A DNA stretch of 64,000 nucleotides from Chloroflexota bacterium (GTDB lineage: Bacteria; Chloroflexota; Anaerolineae; Anaerolineales; Villigracilaceae), in contig QMIW01000023.1 in NCBI GenBank assembly GCA_024434165.1, forward strand, positions 1 through 64,000. Direction: 5' to 3'. This document shows, in pieces, positions 10,099 through 17,234 of the stretch. The position numbers and the translations under genes are program-made. Numbering within the stretch: position 1 is the stretch's first letter; the number at the start of each line of letters is the position of its first letter. The notes under the pieces were generated by a model. That model saw only the letters and a program-made list of their open reading frames with translations. It did no database searches and was not told the origin of the DNA.

Positions 10099-10100
10099 AA

Positions 10101-10140
10101 ATAACGTAAGGGCGATCCGTTGGGTCGCCCTTACGTTATT
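10101..10140. terminator. Bidirectional terminator
   Basis: A perfect 15-base stem (ATAACGTAAGGGCGA and its complement) around a 9-base loop. It overlaps the stop codon of the convergent pxpA gene, so it can end both transcripts. Confidence 0.75.
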
Positions 10141-10835
10141 GCCGCAATCGCCACCCCATTCTTCTCCAACACATCGCGCAATACCTTCGCGTTTGCCGCC
10201 GCATTGGGATGGTCGCCGTGCAGGCAAAGCGTATCCATCCCGCCCTTGCGAATCAACTCTACAGCATGTCTCGCCACCTCCTCCGGCGATTCAATGATTG
10301 CTCCCGGAAGAAGGCGGGACATCAACGACCCGTCAGCGTTGTAGCCTCTATCGGGGAATCCCTCCGCCGCAGCTCTCAGCCCCACCGCCCGCCCCGCCTC
10401 GATCAACCTTGAGCCTGCCAGCCCGACCAAAATTAAATCCACGCTGGATGTTTTGACCGCCCGCGCAATCGCGCTTGCAAGTTGAAAATCTTTTGCTGAT
10501 TGGTTATACAACGCCCCATGCGGCTTGACGTGTGTCAACATCACGCCTTCTTCCTTTGCAATCGCCGCCAGGGTTTGAATTTGCTCAAAAACCAATCTCT
10601 CTGTTTCCGCGGGAGAAATGTCCATTTCTTTGCGCCCGAAATTCTCACGATCCTTCCAGCCTGGGTGAGCGCCCGCATTCACGCCAAATCGCTTCGTCAG
10701 CCGCAGAGTCTCGCGCATGGTTTGCTCATCGCCCGCATGAAATCCGCACGCGATGTTTGCCGAGGTGATGTACGGCATGATGGCTTGGTCATTGCCGATA
10801 CCTTCGCCAAGGTCGCAGTTGAGGTCAATTTTCAT
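10131..10835 (-). CDS. pxpA: 5-oxoprolinase subunit PxpA (LamB/YcsF family)
   Basis: A component of the ATP-dependent PxpABC enzyme that opens 5-oxoproline to glutamate. The 234-residue protein begins MKIDLNCDLGEG, the family hallmark. It carries SANIACGFHAGDE and NAGAHPGWKDRENFGR, with acidic and His residues suited to catalysis, and HVKPHGALYN. The start at 10835 was chosen for that hallmark; 56 upstream in-frame codons are translated repeat. It is the last of three genes in the order B, C, A. Confidence 0.93.
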   Translation of the reverse strand: MKIDLNCDLGEGIGNDQAIMPYITSANIACGFHAGDEQTMRETLRLTKRFGVNAGAHPGWKDRENFGRKEMDISPAETERLVFEQIQTLAAIAKEEGVMLTHVKPHGALYNQSAKDFQLASAIARAVKTSSVDLILVGLAGSRLIEAGRAVGLRAAAEGFPDRGYNADGSLMSRLLPGAIIESPEEVARHAVELIRKGGMDTLCLHGDHPNAAANAKVLRDVLEKNGVAIAAIT

Positions 10836-10847
10836 GAGTCTCCAGTG

Positions 10848-10934
10848 TGTCGCTGCGAGGGCGGCAGCCCGAAGCAACCTCTCTGCTAATAAGGGGATTG
10901 CTTCGTCGCGAAGAGCGCGCTCCTCGCAATGACA
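10848..10934. repeat. Dispersed repeat, TGTCATTGCGAG type
   Basis: Ends TGTCGCTGCGAGG and CCTCGCAATGACA are near-perfect inverses, with GAAGCAA/ATTGCTTCG arms inside. It lies between pxpA and pxpC and supplies the last codons of pxpC. A second copy is at 14365-14447. Confidence 0.8.
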
Positions 10935-11974
10935 TAATAGTTCTCCTGTGCCGCTTCTGTTGTCGTTTCTCGAAAACGGATTCGACTCACGCCCGCCTCG
11001 CACTGCGCCAACAGGGGCAGGCTGGCGCGCGTCACGTTGGCGATTTTGGGATAGCCGCCCGTTGTGGGCGCATCCGCCATCATAACGATGGGCTGTCCAT
11101 CCGCAGGGATTTGGATGCTGCCCAGGGTCATGCCTTCGGAGATGAGTTCTTTGGTGACTTTCTTCGTAATCGCCTTCGCCGGGGACGGCGAAAGGAGCAT
11201 AGTGGGGAGCAGTTCCAGGCGATAACCCATGCGGTCAAACGCTGGGCTGAGGGTATATTCGCTTTCGTAAAATGTGCGGATGCCTTCGGCGGTGAACCAA
11301 TCCGACTGAGGGGCGGGGATGACTTCGATGATTGGGGATTGGGTGTAGGGCATTGAGTTTCTACCGCGAGATTTATCTTGTGTCCCGTGTGGACAAGATA
11401 AATCTTGTCCTACAAAAAGGAAGTTGCGCGCGGCGAGTTTGAGCAGTTCATCGGCTGGTTTACCTGCTTGTAGATGTTCGCCTACGCGCATAATTTGACC
11501 AAGCCCCCCGCGCAGATAGGTGGAGCGGGAGCCCATGATGACGGGCGAATCAAATCCCCCGGCGATGGCAAGGTAAGCCCAGTTGCCGCCGCTGGTTTTC
11601 TTTACATGAACCCTCCACCCAGCGCGCACATAGAACGATGTCCACAGTGGGAAAGTCCAAACGTAATTTTCGACTTCAAACCCTGCACCGGTGACGGCGA
11701 GGACGCAATCGCGCAAAGCGCGAAACGCAGCATCGCCCATGCCGATCTCGAGAACGGCGGCGTTGGGATGGTTATCGAGCAGTTGGTTTGCGGCGCGGTG
11801 TGCAAACCAGTCCATGGGACCGGAGGCTGGCACACCGAATTTATTCCATCCGCGCCTGCCGAGGTCTTGCAGGGTGGCGATGCCGGTGAGGTCAGTGATT
11901 TCGATGGCGGGAGACGATGGACCATGGACGATGGACGATATGTGTTTGTCAATGGTCTGTGATCTACTGTCCAT
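10886..11974 (-). CDS. pxpC: 5-oxoprolinase subunit PxpC (biotin-dependent carboxyltransferase-like)
   Basis: Partner of PxpA and PxpB in 5-oxoproline hydrolysis. Core motifs include TLQDLGRRGWNKFGVPASGP at about 34-53, IAGGFDSPVIMGSRSTYLRGG at about 135-155, and near the end ADAPTTGGYPKIANV. The protein is patched with dispersed-repeat sequence: residues 1-20 come from a CCATCGTC-type repeat, a stretch near 190-210 (VGQDLSCPHGTQDKS) is a palindrome, and the last dozen residues (VIARSALFATKQSPY) come from a TGTCATTGCGAG-type element. The true start may therefore be a few codons inside 11974. It overlaps pxpB by 11 bases. Confidence 0.9.
   Translation of the reverse strand: MDSRSQTIDKHISSIVHGPSSPAIEITDLTGIATLQDLGRRGWNKFGVPASGPMDWFAHRAANQLLDNHPNAAVLEIGMGDAAFRALRDCVLAVTGAGFEVENYVWTFPLWTSFYVRAGWRVHVKKTSGGNWAYLAIAGGFDSPVIMGSRSTYLRGGLGQIMRVGEHLQAGKPADELLKLAARNFLFVGQDLSCPHGTQDKSRGRNSMPYTQSPIIEVIPAPQSDWFTAEGIRTFYESEYTLSPAFDRMGYRLELLPTMLLSPSPAKAITKKVTKELISEGMTLGSIQIPADGQPIVMMADAPTTGGYPKIANVTRASLPLLAQCEAGVSRIRFRETTTEAAQENYYVIARSALFATKQSPY
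11363..11413. repeat. Palindromic repeat embedded in frame in pxpC
   Basis: AGATTTATCTTGT and ACAAGATAAATCT form a 13-base stem around about 11 bases. It encodes part of pxpC residues 190-210, where relatives have a short loop. Confidence 0.75.
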
Positions 11975-11978
11975 CGTC
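11913..11978. repeat. Dispersed CCATCGTC/GACGATGG repeat at the pxpB-pxpC junction
   Basis: GACGATGGAC at one end and GTCCATCGTC at the other, with internal direct copies. It covers the N-terminal codons of pxpC and the last codons of pxpB. The same type occurs at 25490-25592. Confidence 0.75.
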
Positions 11979-12617
11979 TATTGTTTCCACTGAAATGAAC
12001 TTCACTGTATCGCCAGGTGTAAATAGAAATGGACTTTCATTTATTGGATCGAACAACTTGAGCGGAGTCCAGCCGATCACGCGCCAGCCGCCGGGAGAGT
12101 CAACGGGATAGATGCCGGTCTGCGAGCCAGCGATTGCCACCGAGCCTGCGGGGACGCGCGTCCGCGGGGTGGGCATGCGCGGCAGGACCAGCCGCTCATC
12201 GAGGATGCCCATGTAGGGGAAGCCGGGAGTGAATCCCATCATGTACACGGTGTACTCGCGTTCGCTGTGGAGGCGAATCAGTTCGGAGGTAGATAAGGCC
12301 AGGGTTGTAGCGACCAAGTCAAAGTCGAGACCGGAGGCGCCGCCATAAAGGACGGGAATCTCCAGGCGGCGGGAAGGTCTGTGAGTTGAGTCATCTACAA
12401 GGGCAAGTTTTTCTTCAATGTGATTTGCGATTTCGCTGAAGGTGGATGCAAGCGGGTCGTAGTGGACGAGGAGCGTGCAATAGGCAGGGACGGTTTCGAT
12501 GACGGCGGGAATGGTTTGCAAGAGCGCGTCGAGAGCGTGGACGCGGGCGTTGAGCGCGGGATGGATTTCATCGCCGAGTTGAACGAGGATGGCGGAGTCG
12601 CCCAGCGGTTTGAGCAT
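11964..12617 (-). CDS. pxpB: 5-oxoprolinase subunit PxpB (KipI-like)
   Basis: A 217-residue subunit of the 5-oxoprolinase complex. It starts MLKPLGDSAILVQLGDE, the conserved opening with the Gly-Asp-Ser-Ala motif. YMMGFTPGFPYMG and LPRMPTPRTRVPAGSVAIAG, then PGGWRVIGWTP near the C-terminus, match KipI/PxpB. The start 12617 was chosen for this hallmark; 68 upstream codons are antisense to the next gene. It overlaps pxpC by 11 bases and starts one base after the RlmD-like gene's stop, so these genes may be one transcript. Confidence 0.93.
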   Translation of the reverse strand: MLKPLGDSAILVQLGDEIHPALNARVHALDALLQTIPAVIETVPAYCTLLVHYDPLASTFSEIANHIEEKLALVDDSTHRPSRRLEIPVLYGGASGLDFDLVATTLALSTSELIRLHSEREYTVYMMGFTPGFPYMGILDERLVLPRMPTPRTRVPAGSVAIAGSQTGIYPVDSPGGWRVIGWTPLKLFDPINESPFLFTPGDTVKFISVETIDDGQ

Positions 12618-12618
12618 G

Positions 12619-13926
12619 TCAGCGCTCGAAGATGGAAATGGATTCGATGTGATAGGTCTGCGGGAAGAGGTCGAAGGGCGTGACCTGTTGAAGAGCGTAG
12701 CCGCCTTTGATGAGCCGCGCCGCGTCTCGCGCGAGTGTGGACGGGTCGCAGGAGACGTAGGCGATGACCTGCGGTTGAATTTGCAGGATGGCGTCGAGGG
12801 CGTGTTTGTCAATGCCTGCACGGGGCGGGTCGGCGATCATGTAGGACAAATCTTTGATTTGTCCCGCAAGCGCTGGGAGAATCTCTTCGACCGCGCCTTC
12901 GTAGAGTTCGACGTTCTCGAATTCATCGAGGTTCAAACCAAAATCTTCACATGCGGTGGGGGAGGATTCGATGCCGATGACTTTTGCAAATTTGGGCGCG
13001 AAGAATTTGCTGAACAAGCCGACGCCGCAGTAGAGGTCTAAAAGAGTAATTGGTTGATTGGTAATTGGTAATTGGGTAATGAGGTGTTCGACCATTTTCT
13101 CTGCCATCTTTGTATTGACTTGGAAGAAAGATGGCGCGGAGACGTGGAAGTCCTTGCCGAGGATTTGGATGGTGAGCAAGTCGCTGCCTGCGATGACGAC
13201 GGGATGATCCTCGTAGATGTGGACGACGGAGATGTCCGTTTCGATTTCGAGTTCGGGGGTCTCTTCGGTATTTGATTCAAGGATGAGCATCAGGTCATCG
13301 TCCATGCCTGTGCGGAGGGAGACGCGCTCCAGGTTCATCTTTGATTCAAATTGCAATTCACGCCAGAAGTCCTGGATGGCAGGTTCGGGGAGGTGACATT
13401 CTTCGATTGCCCTCACCCTGCCCTCTCCCGAGGGAAGAGGGGAAAATACGTAACCAATCTTGCCATCGTCGGTGAAATGGAATTGGATGTGGTTGCGATA
13501 GTTCCACTGGTCGGGCGAGGCGATGGCAGGTTGGACGGGCGGGTTTTCGATCTTGCCGATGCGCTGGAGTTGGTCGCGCAGGATGTCGGCTTTGGCAATG
13601 AGTTGTTTTTCGTAGTGGAGGTGCTGGTAGTGGCAGCCGCCGCAAACCGACCTCACCCCCGACCCCTCTACCCTATCGGGCACACGTCCTAAAAGGAGAG
13701 GGGAGAAGGTATGCTTGCATTTGGGCGTGACGCGGTCTGGGGAGGATTTGAGGATTTCGAGGATTTCGCCGCGGGCGAAGTTTTGCTTTTCTTGCGTGAG
13801 TTGAATCCGAACGGTCTCGCCGGGCAAGCCGAAGGGGACGAAAACCGCTCTGCCATCCGGCAGGCGCCCCATCGCTTCGCCGCCGTAGGTGAGTTTTTCA
13901 AGGATGATTTCGCAGGAGGGGTTCAT
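12619..13926 (-). CDS. rlmD: TrmA/RlmD-family RNA (uracil-C5)-methyltransferase with in-frame repeat insertions
   Basis: A 435-residue SAM-dependent methyltransferase for U-C5 in rRNA or tRNA. A TRAM domain spans about 1-60. Iron-sulfur cysteines are C70, C95, C98 and C177. SAM motif I is DLYCGVG (297-303), ADPPRAGID follows, and the catalytic Cys is in YVSCDPSTLARD. Three segments look inserted by repeats: about 74-93, between the first and second cluster cysteines (usual spacing C-x5-C, here C-x24-C); 161-172, rich in Pro/Gly/Ser; and 285-294 (QLPITNQPIT), just before motif I. The frame stays open through all three. RlmD, RlmC and TrmA cannot be told apart with certainty. Confidence 0.85.
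   Translation of the reverse strand: MNPSCEIILEKLTYGGEAMGRLPDGRAVFVPFGLPGETVRIQLTQEKQNFARGEILEILKSSPDRVTPKCKHTFSPLLLGRVPDRVEGSGVRSVCGGCHYQHLHYEKQLIAKADILRDQLQRIGKIENPPVQPAIASPDQWNYRNHIQFHFTDDGKIGYVFSPLPSGEGRVRAIEECHLPEPAIQDFWRELQFESKMNLERVSLRTGMDDDLMLILESNTEETPELEIETDISVVHIYEDHPVVIAGSDLLTIQILGKDFHVSAPSFFQVNTKMAEKMVEHLITQLPITNQPITLLDLYCGVGLFSKFFAPKFAKVIGIESSPTACEDFGLNLDEFENVELYEGAVEEILPALAGQIKDLSYMIADPPRAGIDKHALDAILQIQPQVIAYVSCDPSTLARDAARLIKGGYALQQVTPFDLFPQTYHIESISIFER
13045..13080. repeat. AATTGGTAATTGG repeat in frame in the RlmD-like gene
   Basis: Short tandem copies of TAATTGG and TGATTGG encode QLPITNQPIT immediately before the SAM-binding motif. Confidence 0.7.
13410..13442. repeat. CCCTCACC-type palindrome in frame in the RlmD-like gene
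   Basis: A shortened copy of the family first seen at 1269. It encodes a Pro/Gly/Ser-rich patch just before cluster ligand C177. Confidence 0.75.
13651..13709. repeat. CCTCACCCC-type palindrome in frame in the RlmD-like gene
   Basis: CCTCACCCCCGACCCCTCTA and a partial inverse (GGAGAGGGGAGAAGG) encode about 20 residues between cluster ligands C70 and C95. Confidence 0.75.
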
Positions 13927-13987
13927 TTTTTACCGCAAAGGGTCAGAAAGGTGTGCAAAGGAAAAGCAAGGAGATTATACGTCAATA

Positions 13988-14075
13988 GACTTCTTGCAAA
14001 AGTCACTTTTTTACCTTGCTCAAGGCGGCGTCCCCGCCACCGAGGACTACGGCGGGAGCACTTATGCAAGAGGTC
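13988..14075. mobile_element. MITE-like element with 16-base inverted ends and TA flanks
   Basis: Ends GACTTCTTGCAAAAGT and ACTTATGCAAGAGGTC are inverted at 14 of 16 positions. A TA lies directly outside on the right and one base off on the left. The centre holds GGCGGCGTCCCCGCC, shared with the element at 48913. It is too short to encode a transposase. Confidence 0.65.
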
Positions 14076-14080
14076 TAATA

Positions 14081-14118
14081 AAAAAGAGGAAAGACCGTTG
14101 GAAGTCTTTCCTCTTTCA
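14081..14118 (-). terminator. Rho-independent terminator for the small membrane protein gene
   Basis: Stem AAAGAGGAAAGAC/GTCTTTCCTCTTT with a short loop, followed on the minus strand by TTTTTTATT. Confidence 0.85.
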
Positions 14119-14175
14119 AGAGTTGGTTTCGATACGTGGCGCGGCGATCGTGCGCCGCTGTTCCGCCAACGAGCC

Positions 14176-14349
14176 TTATTTCAAAATGAACGAAAGCGCC
14201 ACGAGCGCTGTGATGAAGAATCCGGCGAGGATACCAATGCGCGCCAGGTCCTTTTTGACCATGCTGTAATCGGGGTTGAACTCGAATTTTTGCGGGGGGG
14301 TATTCGCAAATGTGACAGCCGGGGCGGGTCGTTTGTTTTTCTTTGCCAT
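14176..14349 (-). CDS. Small single-pass membrane protein, 57 residues
   Basis: A short gene with good translation signals: GGAGAAAC lies just before the ATG, and a strong terminator follows the stop. The protein has a basic, Pro-rich N-terminus (MAKKNKRPAPAVTFAN), a middle segment FEFNPDYSMVKKDLARIG and one predicted transmembrane helix (ILAGFFITALVALSFIL). The orientation is probably N-in by the positive-inside rule. Function is unknown. The sortase gene lies upstream on the same strand, separated by a dispersed repeat, so co-transcription is uncertain. Confidence 0.7.
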   Translation of the reverse strand: MAKKNKRPAPAVTFANTPPQKFEFNPDYSMVKKDLARIGILAGFFITALVALSFILK

Positions 14350-14364
14350 TTTTGTTTCTCCTAT

Positions 14365-14447
14365 TGTCGTTGCGAGGGGCGCTCTTCCCGACGAAGCAAT
14401 CTCAGATTTACCAGGAGATTACTTCGAGCGTTGCTCTCGCAATGACA
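14365..14447. repeat. Dispersed repeat, TGTCATTGCGAG type, second copy
   Basis: TGTCGTTGCGAG at one end and CTCGCAATGACA at the other, with GACGAAGCAATC and GATTACTTCG arms. It lies between the sortase and the small membrane protein gene. Confidence 0.8.
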
Positions 14448-14451
14448 TAAA

Positions 14452-15360
14452 TTAATTTTGTAATCGCGCAAAGACGACAATGCGCTGATCGTTGATGAGG
14501 TAGGGATAGCACGAGATGAGCGTGACTGTCGGCGAGCTGGTGGGAGCCATCACTTCCACGGCGGTGGGTTCGACGAGTACGGTACGGTCCACAATGTAGG
14601 TGAATTGCCGCTGTTGGGTGTAGATGATGACTTCATCGCCGGGGACAAGACGGTCGAGATAGCGGAAGATTTCACCATAGACATCGTTATGAGCCGAAAG
14701 CACCAGGTTGCCATCGCGCCCAGGCGGGGTCGAGCCGATGTATTGCCCAACACCTTTCTTCAATTGTTCCCAGCCGTCGCCTTGCACCACAGGCGCATCC
14801 ACGTTGATGGCGGGGATTTGAATCCGCACGGCCTGGTCGGGCGCAGGGGTTGGCAGGGGGATGTTCGCCAGCGATTGCACCATCGGACGCAGATGCTCGG
14901 GAATCTCGGCATCGTTCGGGCGGGTGTTGCCCTGTGCATCGGGCGGGGTGTGACCCGAAGGCAGTACCACCGCCATGACCAGCGGCGTCGGCACAGGGGT
15001 TTCGGGATTCAAAGCGGCGACCACTTCGTTGTTGAGGGTGCGCAGCAAACCGACCCCGTTGAAGATGACGGCAACCAGCCCAAGGACGGCAAGCACTTCG
15101 ACGCCAAGCAGGACGCGGTCTAAAAACCTGCGGCGCGGGTTGAGAGGCAAAGGCTGAGGGTTGGCTTCGCCCGCTTCAGCGGTATCAATGATCGGCGCGG
15201 AAGGAGGCGAGTCCAGGTTCAGGTCTGGCGCGATGGAGACGACGCGTCCCGTGCGGCGGTAGTGTTCCAAACGTTCCTTGCGCGCGCCGCGGCGTTTTTC
15301 CACCAACAGGCGGCGGAGTTCTTCCACAGACAAATCTTCGGGCGATTTCCTGCGTGCCAT
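14452..15360 (-). CDS. Sortase (class D/E-like cysteine transpeptidase)
   Basis: A 302-residue membrane-anchored transpeptidase. A charged cytoplasmic N-terminus (1-82) precedes one transmembrane helix (about 83-103), then a Pro-rich stalk and the sortase barrel. The catalytic residues are His224 in SAHNDVYG, Cys284 in TLISCYPY and Arg293 in NDQRIVV. Sortases join LPxTG-like proteins to cell-wall material, or polymerise pilins, outside the membrane. No pilin-type substrate with a sorting signal lies beside it. The start 15360 was preferred over one 21 bases upstream. Confidence 0.9.
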   Translation of the reverse strand: MARRKSPEDLSVEELRRLLVEKRRGARKERLEHYRRTGRVVSIAPDLNLDSPPSAPIIDTAEAGEANPQPLPLNPRRRFLDRVLLGVEVLAVLGLVAVIFNGVGLLRTLNNEVVAALNPETPVPTPLVMAVVLPSGHTPPDAQGNTRPNDAEIPEHLRPMVQSLANIPLPTPAPDQAVRIQIPAINVDAPVVQGDGWEQLKKGVGQYIGSTPPGRDGNLVLSAHNDVYGEIFRYLDRLVPGDEVIIYTQQRQFTYIVDRTVLVEPTAVEVMAPTSSPTVTLISCYPYLINDQRIVVFARLQN

Positions 15361-15510
15361 AGCGGAGCGATTATACCGCAAGGCTGTAAAGCAAAGATCG
15401 CCGGTAAGGGGAGCATGCGATGATTTGTCTTAATGACAACGAGCTTGAAGCCGATTTTTCATTGTGATAAAATTAGAACACAGGTTCTATTCCCGTATCG
15501 AGAGGCACGG

Positions 15511-16530
15511 ATGAAAGACCAACTTTACGATGAGGCAAATTCCCGGCTCCAGCAGGCGCAGGTAAACCTGACCCGGTGGCTGGAGACAACGCCCGAAGAG
15601 AAACGAAAGGCGTGTCTTGGACTCCAGGATGAATCCGCGGTGGAGGAACATTTGCACGTGATTGACGAGACGCTGGAGAGCATCAAGGAAGGCACGTTTG
15701 GGGTGTGCAAGATTTGTCATGAAGCGGTCGAACCTCAATTGCTGCAAATGGATTACACGTCTGCGGTCTGTCTCGGTCATTTTTCGGACGAGGAACTTCG
15801 CCGGTTGGAAAGCGAATTGCAGATGTCGCAGGTCATCCAACGCGGATTGCTGCCGAAGAAAATCCCCACGCTTGCCGGAATGAACATCTCCGCGTTCAGC
15901 CGCCCGGCGCAAATTGTAGGCGGCGATTATTTCGACTTCGTTGATTTCAAGGATGGGGCGCATGGAATCGTGATTGCCGACGTGAGCGGGCACGGCGTCT
16001 CCGCCGGGATGTTCATGAGCAGCCTGCAAACGGCGTTTCACACGCTGATCCCGGAAACTGATTCTCCGCTGACGGCGCTGGAACGCATCAACCGGCTTTA
16101 CATCCATAACATCAACTTCACCACCTTTGTGACGATCTTTCTTGGGAAGTATGACCCGAACTCCCGGATCATGTCCTACGCGAATGCGGGCCACAGTTCG
16201 GCGTATCTCTATCGCGCCGCAACGGGCGAGGAGGTTTGGCTGCGCCCGACGGGTCCTGCCATCGGCTTGGTGGAAAAGTTCTCGGTGTACAGGCAGGAAG
16301 TGGAGTTGCAGCCCGGGGACGTCCTGCTGCTGTACACGGATGGCATCACCGAGGCGGCAAATCAGCATGGCGCGTTGTGGGGCGAGGAGCGCCTGGCGGA
16401 GATCATCCGGCGGAATTCGGGCGCTTCGGCGGAGCAAATTCTGCAAGCCATTTTGAAAGCGCTCGGCGAACACACCAACGGGGCGCCGCTGGCGGACGAC
16501 GTTACGCTCGTCATTTCCAAAGCCGTGTAG
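15511..16530 (+). CDS. PP2C/SpoIIE-type phosphatase with DksA-like zinc finger
   Basis: A 339-residue signalling phosphatase of the RsbU type. Residues 1-60 form a helical region, and 66-90 carry a TraR/DksA-like finger (C66, C69, C87 and H90, the last replacing the usual fourth Cys). The SpoIIE domain follows, with metal-binding Asp in GGDYFDF (137-143), in IADVSGHG, in LLYTDGITEA and in ADDVTLV. Such enzymes dephosphorylate anti-sigma antagonists. No partner kinase or STAS protein is adjacent. The start 15511 has GAGAGGC upstream; the longer ORF is rejected. Confidence 0.88.
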   Translation: MKDQLYDEANSRLQQAQVNLTRWLETTPEEKRKACLGLQDESAVEEHLHVIDETLESIKEGTFGVCKICHEAVEPQLLQMDYTSAVCLGHFSDEELRRLESELQMSQVIQRGLLPKKIPTLAGMNISAFSRPAQIVGGDYFDFVDFKDGAHGIVIADVSGHGVSAGMFMSSLQTAFHTLIPETDSPLTALERINRLYIHNINFTTFVTIFLGKYDPNSRIMSYANAGHSSAYLYRAATGEEVWLRPTGPAIGLVEKFSVYRQEVELQPGDVLLLYTDGITEAANQHGALWGEERLAEIIRRNSGASAEQILQAILKALGEHTNGAPLADDVTLVISKAV

Positions 16531-16537
16531 AAGCGTA

Positions 16538-16566
16538 TTGCCAAATCCGCCCACTCTCGTTATAAT
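16538..16566 (+). promoter_or_regulatory. Promoter of tRNA-Val, possibly also serving thrS
   Basis: TTGCCA, a 17-base spacer and a consensus TATAAT, 11 bases before the tRNA. The thrS leader begins about 50 bases after the tRNA without an obvious terminator, so read-through is possible. Confidence 0.75.
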
Positions 16567-16577
16567 GTCAGTCCTTC

Positions 16578-16651
16578 GGGCGGGTAGCTCAGTTGGTTAG
16601 AGCACTGCTTTGACATAGCAGAGGTCGTAGGTTCGAGCCCTATCTCGCCCA
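16578..16651 (+). tRNA. tRNA-Val (GAC)
   Basis: A complete cloverleaf: acceptor GGGCGGG pairs with CTCGCCC with one G-U, the D arm has GCTC/GAGC, and the anticodon stem CTGCT/AGCAG encloses TTGACAT, giving anticodon GAC. The T arm has TTCGAGC. The discriminator is A and CCA is not encoded. Confidence 0.95.
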
Positions 16652-16810
16652 CTGGGTTCGTAAACAAGGAAAAAGGTAAACAGGTATACAGATACCGAAG
16701 CGTTGACCGAGACGAGTACGTGGCCAAGTCCCTGACAGGGAGAAGAGGTCGTTGATTGAGAATCTCTTCCAGGGAAAATCACGGAAAACCCCTCGCGAGC
16801 GTGGAACGGA

Positions 16811-16886
16811 ACAGTGATCAGTGTTCAGTAATCAGTAGTCAGTGATCAGTAGTCAGTGATCAGCAGCCAGTGAACAGTGATCAGTT
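16811..16886. repeat. CAGTGATCAGTAATCAG repeat inside the T-box leader
   Basis: About eight imperfect tandem copies of a 7-10 base unit (CAGTGAT, CAGTAGT) between Stem I and the antiterminator. The same unit recurs at 45754-45826 and 53588-53610. Confidence 0.85.
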
Positions 16887-16925
16887 AGTATGGAAAACGG
16901 GTGGCTCCGTTAGAGGCTGAAGAGA

Positions 16926-16953
16926 TGTAGCGCAAGATTAATCTTGCGTTACA
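16926..16953. repeat. GCGCAAGATTAATCTTGCG palindrome inside the T-box leader
   Basis: A near-perfect 28-base palindrome ending four bases before the T-box sequence. Related copies are at 22782 and 52618. Confidence 0.85.
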
Positions 16954-17013
16954 AATCGGGTGGAACCGCGTGAATTGAATTCTCGCCCCGTGTTCGGGCG
17001 AGTTTTTGTTTTT

Positions 17014-17100
17014 AACCCCACCTAACCCCTCCGTCCCTGACGGGACCGCCTCCCCTTCCCTCTCCCAATGGGAGAGGGAAGGCAGGGTGGGGATGGGTGA
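17014..17100. repeat. CCCCACC/GGTGGGG-type palindrome downstream of the T-box terminator
   Basis: The inner stem CCCTCTCCCA/TGGGAGAGGG and outer partial arms ACCCCACC/GGGTGGGG are related to the family at 1269. It lies between the riboswitch and thrS. Confidence 0.7.
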
Positions 17101-17114
17101 AGGAGGAGGTCGCT

Positions 17115-17168
17115 ATGACTGAAGATGACACTCCCATCACTCGTTGGCGACTCGGAGGATGTTGTTAG
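17115..17168 (+). CDS. Possible 17-residue ORF in the thrS leader
   Basis: ATG at 17115 is preceded by an unusually strong GGAGGAGGT. It opens a 17-codon frame (MTEDDTPITRWRLGGCC) with three Thr codons, ending 66 bases before thrS. It could be a translated leader peptide or a chance ORF after a G-rich repeat. No homologue can be claimed. Confidence 0.3.
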   Translation: MTEDDTPITRWRLGGCC

Positions 17169-17234
17169 CCGCCTCTTTGGGTCGCGCTATATTCATTTGG
17201 CAGTAACAAGCATAAGTTAAGAAAGGAAGCGAAA

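Larger units (their letters stand above)
16700..17013 (+). promoter_or_regulatory. T-box riboswitch of thrS
   Basis: The T-box sequence GGGTGGAACCGCG (16958-16970) is followed by terminator CTCGCCC...GGGCGAG (16982-17002) and a T-run. Upstream, GACGAGTA (16711) and AGGGAGAAGAGG fit a Stem I with its AGUA-like turn. Uncharged tRNA-Thr should stabilise the antiterminator and allow thrS transcription. Candidate Thr specifier codons on the 3' side of Stem I are ACG (16781) and ACC (16788); I could not decide between them. Two dispersed repeats interrupt the leader between Stem I and the T-box. Confidence 0.85.
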
